Source: Gammaproteobacteria bacterium (GTDB taxonomy: Bacteria; Pseudomonadota; Gammaproteobacteria; Steroidobacterales; Steroidobacteraceae). Taken from it: a stretch of DNA of 12,268 nucleotides. Positions 7,270-12,268 of this stretch are shown here, piece by piece (the first letter of the stretch is position 1; every line of letters begins with the position of its first letter). A program made the translations under genes and the position numbers. The stretch covers positions 1-12,268 of the forward strand of contig VBNP01000084.1 of assembly GCA_005877965.1 (NCBI GenBank), written 5' to 3'. The notes beneath the pieces were generated by a model. That model did no database searches. It saw nothing but the letters and a program-made list of their open reading frames with translations, and was not told where the DNA came from.

Positions 7270-9567
7270 ATGGACACGCACACTGACCCCCCTTCAGGCA
7301 GGCCGCTGCGTGTCCTGCTGATCGAGGATTCCCAGTCGGACGCGGAGCTGGCGATGTGGCGCCTGAAGCAGGCGGGCTACGTCTGCACGTTCCGGTGCGT
7401 CGTGAACGAGATCGAGATGCGCGCCGCGCTGCGCGCGGAGCTGCCGGATCTCATCCTCTCGGACTTCAGTTTGCCCGGCTTCGACGGCATGTCGGCGCTC
7501 GCCGTTGCGCGCGCCGAAGCGCCCGGGGTTCCCTTCATCTTCCTTTCCGGCACCATCGGCGAGGAGCGCGCCATCGAGGCACTGAAGTGCGGCGCGATCG
7601 ACTACGTCCTGAAGAGCAACCCGAAGCGCCTGGTGCCGGCCGTGGAGCGCGCGCTGCAGGAGGCGGCGTTGCGCCGCACCAGCCAGCTTGCCGAGCGGCA
7701 GGTCGCCCGCCTGACCCGCGTGCTGCAAATGCTCTCGGGCATCAACTCGGCACTGGTGCGCATTCACAACCGCGACGAGGTCATGGCCGAGACCTGCCGG
7801 CTCGCGCATGGGGTGGGCGGGTACACCATTGCGATGCTGGCGCTGATCGATCCGACCACGCGCATGGCACGGCCGGTGGGCTGGGCGGGCTACGAATTTC
7901 TTCCCCGACCGGAGCAGGAGTTTCCGGTCGCGGATCACGAGGCGGGCGATACGAGTCTCATGGGACGGGTCATCCGCACCGGGGAGGCGGTACTGTGCCC
8001 CGACGTCGGGAGCTTCCCGGGTGTTATCCACGGGCGGGACAAGCTCATCGCCGCGGGCGTTCGTTCGCTCGCGTGTCTGCCGCTGCGAGTCGACAACACC
8101 CCGGTCGGGTCCTTCCTGTGCGGCACCGGCGCCAGCGCCGTCATCGGTCAGGACGAAATGTTGCTGCTCGAGGAGGTCGCCTCCAACCTGTCCTTCGCCC
8201 TGCAGTACCTCGACAAGCAGGACGCACTGCACTTCCTGTCGTATTTCGAGCCGCTGACGGGCCTTGCCAAGCGCGCGCTGTTCTGCGAGCGCCTCAGTCG
8301 GCTGTTGATGCGTGGCACTGGCACTCTGCCGCGTCTTGAGGTCACGGTGTTCGATATCACCCACCTGAGCGTCATCAACGATTCCTTCGGGCGGCATACC
8401 GGCGATCGCCTGCTGCAGTGTGTCGCGGACCGGCTCAAGGCCCACTTCCCAGACACCGAGCAGCTTGCACACCTGGGGGGCGGGACCTTTGCGTGCGTGA
8501 ATGCCTCACGCGAACATGCCGACGCCGAGATTCGCACCTTGCACGGGGATGTCGCGCGCGCCTTTGCACGGCCCTTCAGCGTCGATGGGCGCGAGATCGT
8601 CGCTGAGATCAAGAGTGGGGTTGCCTGCTATCCGGACGACGGGCACGAGGCGAACGAGCTGGTGCAGAATGCGGAAGCCGCGCTCAAGGAGGCGAAGACC
8701 TCGGGCGAACGCTATCTGCATCACCGCATCGAGATGAATTCCGAACTCGCCCGGCGCGTCGGCCTGGAGCAACGGCTGCGCACCGCACTCGACGAAGGGC
8801 AGTTCCTGCTGCACTACCAGCCCAAGATCACGCTGCACACCGGCAGGATTGCCAGTGTGGAGGCCCTGCTGCGCTGGCAGGACCCGGAGAATGGGCTGAC
8901 CTCGCCCGCGGTGTTCCTGCCGCTGCTCGAATCCGCCGGCCTGATGGCGGCGACCGGGGCCTGGGTGCTCAGGCAGGCGGCATCCGACTGTCGCGCCTGG
9001 CGCTGCAAGGGCCTGCCGCCCATCAGAGTGGCCGTCAATATCTCTCCTCCGGAGCTGCGACAACGCAATATTGCGGGGGAGATTCTCGAGGCCATCGGCG
9101 ATCTCGCCGGCGATCCGGCCTGGGGGATCGACATCGAGATCACCGAGGGTGCGCTCTCCGGCGACTCCTCATCGTGCGTGCACGCGCTCAGGCTGCTGCG
9201 CGCCGCAGGCATCCGCATTGCAATCGACGACTTCGGTACGGGCTTCTCCTCGCTCGGCCGCCTGTCCGAGCTGCCGATTGACACTCTCAAGATCGACCGG
9301 GTGTTCACCGGCCGCCTGCCCTTGGACCGCAGGAGCTGCACGCTGGTCTCGACCATCATCGGGTTGGCGCATGCGTTCGACATGACGACCGTCGCGGAAG
9401 GCGTCGAGACTCAGGTGCAGTTGGATTACCTGGTGCGCGAAGGTTGCGATGAATCCCAGGGCTACCTGCACAGCCGACCGCTGCCGAGAGCGGAACTGGA
9501 GAACTGGCTTGTCGGTGTTGGCAGCGCCGCAACGGGCGGGAGCGATCTCAGAAGCGCACGTGCCTGA
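7270..9567 (+). CDS. Receiver-GAF-degenerate GGDEF-EAL protein, probable c-di-GMP phosphodiesterase
   Basis: A 765-residue cytoplasmic signalling protein that probably hydrolyses cyclic di-GMP. The receiver (about 13-130) has Glu19-Asp20, Asp65 in SDFSLPGFDG, Thr95 and Lys115. GAF spans about 150-312. The GGDEF-like domain (about 320-480) reads GGGTF at 403-407 instead of GGDEF, so cyclase activity is very unlikely. The EAL domain (about 495-745) looks complete: E531-A-L-L-R-W, N590 in NISPPEL, E626 in EITEG, DDFGTG at 653-658, K674 in LKIDR, E710/E713 in AEGVE and Q730 in SQGY. By family knowledge this predicts a phosphodiesterase controlled by phosphorylation, by the GAF ligand, or by GTP bound to the inactive GGDEF domain. 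The ATG at 7270 follows an in-frame stop at 7243; the ribosome site is weak. It has its own leader but lies just downstream of two kinases, which are candidate phosphodonors. Confidence 0.92.
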   Translation: MDTHTDPPSGRPLRVLLIEDSQSDAELAMWRLKQAGYVCTFRCVVNEIEMRAALRAELPDLILSDFSLPGFDGMSALAVARAEAPGVPFIFLSGTIGEERAIEALKCGAIDYVLKSNPKRLVPAVERALQEAALRRTSQLAERQVARLTRVLQMLSGINSALVRIHNRDEVMAETCRLAHGVGGYTIAMLALIDPTTRMARPVGWAGYEFLPRPEQEFPVADHEAGDTSLMGRVIRTGEAVLCPDVGSFPGVIHGRDKLIAAGVRSLACLPLRVDNTPVGSFLCGTGASAVIGQDEMLLLEEVASNLSFALQYLDKQDALHFLSYFEPLTGLAKRALFCERLSRLLMRGTGTLPRLEVTVFDITHLSVINDSFGRHTGDRLLQCVADRLKAHFPDTEQLAHLGGGTFACVNASREHADAEIRTLHGDVARAFARPFSVDGREIVAEIKSGVACYPDDGHEANELVQNAEAALKEAKTSGERYLHHRIEMNSELARRVGLEQRLRTALDEGQFLLHYQPKITLHTGRIASVEALLRWQDPENGLTSPAVFLPLLESAGLMAATGAWVLRQAASDCRAWRCKGLPPIRVAVNISPPELRQRNIAGEILEAIGDLAGDPAWGIDIEITEGALSGDSSSCVHALRLLRAAGIRIAIDDFGTGFSSLGRLSELPIDTLKIDRVFTGRLPLDRRSCTLVSTIIGLAHAFDMTTVAEGVETQVQLDYLVREGCDESQGYLHSRPLPRAELENWLVGVGSAATGGSDLRSARA

Positions 9568-9599
9568 GGCCGGGATGTGCGCGCGATGCGCATCAGCGC
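9568..9599. other. Convergent gap between the EAL gene and the permease gene
   Basis: Only 32 bases separate the two convergent stop codons. A 10-base palindrome (GATGCGCATC, 9585-9594) lies in the gap. It has no T-tract on either strand, so I do not call it a terminator. Confidence 0.5.
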
Positions 9600-10367
9600 T
9601 CATGGCGGTCTCCGCACCTCCCGGCCGCCAAAATGGATCAGCAGGCCGATCAGCGCCATCGCCCACACGATCACCGGACTCGAAGGCAAGTCGAACGCGG
9701 CCGACAGCACCAGCCCGATGACGTAGCTTGCGAATGACAGCGCATAACCCAGCGCGAGTTGGCGGCGGACTGGATGTCTGTAGGTCGCGACCGCGGGCAC
9801 GATGAGACTCGTGAACACGAGGTATACCCCGACGAGCTGCACGGAGATCGTCACCATCAGCGCGAACAGGACATAAAATCCGACTCGGCCCAGTTGCTGA
9901 CGCCAGCGGAACCACGCGATCACAAAGATGCCGGTGAGTATCGCTGCGTGGACGAGCTGCTGCGGCGTGACCCAGAGGATCTGGCCGGCCAGCAGATCCT
10001 TCAGATCCTCGCCGCCGTGTGGATCGTTTGCAAGGATCAGAATCTGCGCGGTTGAGGCGAGCACGAACAGCACACCGATCAACGCTTCCTGGACCTCGGG
10101 TCGCCTGCGCTCCGACCAGGTCAGCAGTAACGCGCCGGCCAGGGCGGCGGCCGCGGCCGCGACCTGGGTGGTCCAGCCGGTCGCGCCGAGGCCCAGGCTG
10201 TGAGCGGCAATCACGCCCACCCCTGCCACCTGCGCGATGGCAAGGTCGATGAACACGATGCCACGCGAAAGCACCTGCTGTCCGAGCGGCACATGGGACA
10301 ACACGACGATAAAACCGGCGATCAGCGCCGGCCACAGAATGCTCAAGTCCGCTTGCAGGGTGTTCAC
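9600..10367 (-). CDS. Metal ABC transporter permease (ABC-3 / ZnuB family)
   Basis: A 255-residue inner-membrane permease with about seven to eight hydrophobic segments (roughly 11-25, 44-58, 67-84, 97-113, 138-152, 163-190, 205-223, 230-246). Family marks are VPLGQQVLSRGIVFIDLAIA (26-45), HGGEDLKDLLAGQILWV (117-133) and the late SVQLVGVYLVFTSLIVPA (175-192). ABC-3 permeases move zinc, manganese or iron with a ZnuA-type binding protein and a cytoplasmic ATPase. Its GTG start at 10367 overlaps the stop of the binding-protein gene as GTGA, so translation is probably coupled. No ATPase gene follows, because the next open frame is the convergent EAL gene. Zinc is my best guess for the metal, with moderate confidence. 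Confidence 0.9.
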   Translation of the reverse strand: MNTLQADLSILWPALIAGFIVVLSHVPLGQQVLSRGIVFIDLAIAQVAGVGVIAAHSLGLGATGWTTQVAAAAAALAGALLLTWSERRRPEVQEALIGVLFVLASTAQILILANDPHGGEDLKDLLAGQILWVTPQQLVHAAILTGIFVIAWFRWRQQLGRVGFYVLFALMVTISVQLVGVYLVFTSLIVPAVATYRHPVRRQLALGYALSFASYVIGLVLSAAFDLPSSPVIVWAMALIGLLIHFGGREVRRPP

Positions 10368-11278
10368 TTGAGCGCCGCCAGCAGTCGATTGATCGTGTCA
10401 TCAAACAGACCGAAAAGATCTTTAGCCTCCGGCGTGCCTCCTACCGAGTAAGGCAACAGCACGACCGGCGCATGAATGCGCTCCGCGAGCCACTCGGCAG
10501 CCCTCGGGTCGTTGTACGCGTTGCGCAAGATCATCTTCGGCGGCGTCGCGGCGAGCTTGGTGACGAGCTCGGCGAGGTATCCGGCGCTCGGAGGCACGCC
10601 CGGCTTCGGCTCGATGGAGGCGAGCTCCTTCATGCCGAGCCAGTTGCACAGGTAAACCTGATCGCGGTGAATCACGACGACGCCCACGCCCTTGAGCGGC
10701 GCGGCCCTTGCCTCCCACCCCTCGCTGGCCTGCTGCCATCGCTTGTTGAAATCTCCGCCGCGCGCCGCGTAGTAGGCAGCGTTGGCGGAATCTATCAACA
10801 CGAGTCGTGCCGCGAGCGCCTTCGCGATGACCGCGATGTTGCGCGGATTGAGGGTCACGTGCGGATTGCCCAGCGGATGGATGTCGCCCATGGAGCGGTC
10901 CACTGCCGACGGAACCTCGAGCAGTTGAACGAGCGGCGCGGCCTCGAAGTAGCCCGGGCTGCCCGGTTGGATCTTCACGTTGCCGGAGTCCTGCAGCAAC
11001 ACCGGCATCCAGCCGATTTCGAGATCGGCGCCGGTGGCCACGACCAGATCCGCCGTACGTGCCCGAGCCACGAGACTGGGCTTCGCGTCGACGCGATGAA
11101 CGTCCTGGAACGCGCTGGTGGCCGTGTAGACGTTGACCTTGTCGCCACCCAGCTCCGTGACGAGCGCGGCCCAGTCCGGTGTGGTTGCCAGCACCTTGAG
11201 TGCCGCCTGCGCCGGCAGAGCGCCGACGCACAGCGACACAGTGGCGAGCGCGAGCAGACTGCGAATGTGCTTGCACAT
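10364..11278 (-). CDS. Metal ABC transporter substrate-binding protein (ZnuA-like)
   Basis: A 304-residue periplasmic metal-binding protein. The signal peptide is about 1-26 (LPAQA at 21-25 before the likely cut); Cys17 does not sit in a lipobox. The two-lobe cluster-9 fold is supported by LKVLATTPDWAALVTELGG (27-45) and the following helices. Likely metal ligands are His61 in FQDVHRVDAKPS, His140 in GNPHVTLNP and His204 in VVIHRDQ. The usual late acidic ligand is not obvious: the matching stretch reads LLPYSVGG (274-281). The His-rich loop typical of ZnuA is absent, although an extra His134 lies near His140. The gene starts 11 bases after the outer-membrane gene; its AGGA overlaps that gene's TAG stop. 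Zinc is the most likely cargo, with manganese or another divalent metal possible. Confidence 0.9.
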   Translation of the reverse strand: MCKHIRSLLALATVSLCVGALPAQAALKVLATTPDWAALVTELGGDKVNVYTATSAFQDVHRVDAKPSLVARARTADLVVATGADLEIGWMPVLLQDSGNVKIQPGSPGYFEAAPLVQLLEVPSAVDRSMGDIHPLGNPHVTLNPRNIAVIAKALAARLVLIDSANAAYYAARGGDFNKRWQQASEGWEARAAPLKGVGVVVIHRDQVYLCNWLGMKELASIEPKPGVPPSAGYLAELVTKLAATPPKMILRNAYNDPRAAEWLAERIHAPVVLLPYSVGGTPEAKDLFGLFDDTINRLLAALK

Positions 11279-11289
11279 GGGCGAGAGTC

Positions 11290-12268
11290 CTAGAATTTAT
11301 GGGCGCCGTGCGCGCCCATTGCCAAGATGTACTGGAGCAGCAGCTGCCGATCGCGCTCGGTTGCGCGGGCGTCGTCCCAGGCGTACTGCGCCCGAAGCCG
11401 CGAGAACTCGCTCGGGCTCCAATCGACCATGATCGTCGTGCGCTCGGGCGATGCAGACGCCAGCGACGGGAATGCTGCGAGAGGCAGGAGGCCCAGCTGC
11501 ACGAGCCCGATGCTCGGTGTCCCCGATTGCATCGAATCGTAGCGCAGTCCTGCGCGCCAGCGCTGCATGAACTCATACACGGCCTGTAGATACCAGCCCG
11601 CCTGCGAGCTGTGGTAGTCACCCGCGAAGTTGCGCCCCGTGACGTCGAACGCCAGCTGTCCGCTCTCCGTGCGGTGCAGGTACTCGCCCTGCAGCTTGAA
11701 TTGATGGTAGGTCGGATCACCGTGCGGCGCCCATTTCAGCGTGCCGTCGGCGAGCCAGGTGCGCGACGTGCCGGTGAATGCGTTGGTGACCGGCGTTCCA
11801 AGCTGATCCACGTCGTCATAGGCTCGATCAGTGGAACGGGCATCGAGCCAGGACACGCCCAGCCGCCAGCTGGTGGAATCGCCCACATCGCCCCCCAGAT
11901 GCGCGAACAGCGCGTCGCTCGCCAACGAGTTCGAGTTGCGCTGAGTGCCGGGGAAGCTGCGGCCGCTGCCGGCCTCCGCGCCGAGCTCGATGAAGTAATC
12001 CGTCGGCGCGACCCACCGGATCTGCGCACCGTCCTGCGCGAGCTGGCCGCCAAGAAACACCTGGTACACCAGCGGTTGATCCGCGAAGTCCCAGTTGTGC
12101 GAGTGGATCTCGTTCAGGTAGCCGGTAGCGGAGAAGAACCGCCCTCCTTTGATCGTCAAGCCGTTGTTGAGGGCAATCGTCTTGAAGTATGCCTCCTCGA
12201 TGTCGATGCTGTTGCCGCCCTGGATCGCCGCCGTGACGTTCCCAAAGAAGTACGGATCGACGTTGGAG
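11290..12268 (-). CDS. Outer-membrane beta-barrel protein of a metal-uptake operon (partial, N-terminus outside the window)
   Basis: The reading frame is open to the right edge, so the true start lies beyond 12268. The ATG at 12159 is internal: the frame continues upstream with barrel-like sequence such as SNVDPYFFGNVTAAIQGGNS and EEAYFKTIALNNGLTIKGG. About 325 residues are visible. They show alternating aromatic strands, for example TDYFIELGAEAGSGRSF and SWRLGVSWLDARS. The protein ends in AHKF, and a C-terminal phenylalanine is the classic outer-membrane barrel signal. The pattern resembles porin-like proteins found beside zinc-type ABC genes. I cannot name a family firmly: a phosphate-selective-porin-like fold or a zinc-regulated receptor are both possible. 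A His-containing loop (NEIHSHNWDF) might touch metal. The binding-protein and permease genes follow in the same operon, so passage of metal through the outer membrane is the likely role. Confidence 0.75.
   Translation of the reverse strand, partial: SNVDPYFFGNVTAAIQGGNSIDIEEAYFKTIALNNGLTIKGGRFFSATGYLNEIHSHNWDFADQPLVYQVFLGGQLAQDGAQIRWVAPTDYFIELGAEAGSGRSFPGTQRNSNSLASDALFAHLGGDVGDSTSWRLGVSWLDARSTDRAYDDVDQLGTPVTNAFTGTSRTWLADGTLKWAPHGDPTYHQFKLQGEYLHRTESGQLAFDVTGRNFAGDYHSSQAGWYLQAVYEFMQRWRAGLRYDSMQSGTPSIGLVQLGLLPLAAFPSLASASPERTTIMVDWSPSEFSRLRAQYAWDDARATERDRQLLLQYILAMGAHGAHKF

Noticed and set aside
9585..9594. Palindrome GATGCGCATC as a bidirectional terminator
   Set aside because: The arms are only five bases, there is no loop, and neither side has a T-tract.
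9169..10404. Minus-strand open frame of 411 codons spanning the end of the EAL gene and the permease gene
   Set aside because: It overlaps two genes with clear domains in other frames and has no family resemblance itself.

Overview
The window is high-GC, gene-dense DNA from a Gram-negative bacterium. Signal peptides, a TonB-dependent receptor, a second outer-membrane barrel and a YfiR-family periplasmic protein all point to Pseudomonadota. The style of the histidine kinases and the metal-uptake genes suggests a gammaproteobacterium of the Xanthomonadales/Steroidobacter/Nevskiales type. That placement is a guess from gene style, not a measurement.

Region 1 (311-7042, + strand) is one compact, translationally coupled operon. 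It encodes a TonB-dependent outer-membrane receptor, a YfiR-family (DUF4154) periplasmic protein, a CHASE8-HAMP-GAF membrane sensor, a GAF-HisKA-HATPase-receiver hybrid kinase, and a soluble receiver-GAF-HisKA-HATPase kinase. The sensor and the hybrid kinase look like one ancestral protein whose GAF domain is cut by a frame change at about 3804-3828. Region 2 (7043-7269) is the only sizeable internal non-coding gap. It carries two short tandem repeats and a repeated TGACGC-type half-site. Region 3 (7270-9567, + strand) is a receiver-GAF-GGDEF-EAL protein with a ruined GGDEF motif and an apparently intact EAL domain, so it is probably a c-di-GMP phosphodiesterase.

Region 4 (9600-12268, - strand, convergent) is part of a metal-uptake operon: an outer-membrane barrel protein cut by the window edge, a ZnuA-type binding protein and a ZnuB/ABC-3 permease. 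No ATPase gene follows the permease, because the convergent EAL gene starts 32 bases beyond it.

The most interesting reading is that regions 1-3 form an outer-membrane-to-c-di-GMP signalling chain. It parallels YfiBNR, but a TonB receptor stands where YfiB would be, a CHASE8 histidine kinase replaces the diguanylate cyclase YfiN, and a receiver-EAL protein is the possible output. The domain content is visible in the sequence; the wiring is inference.
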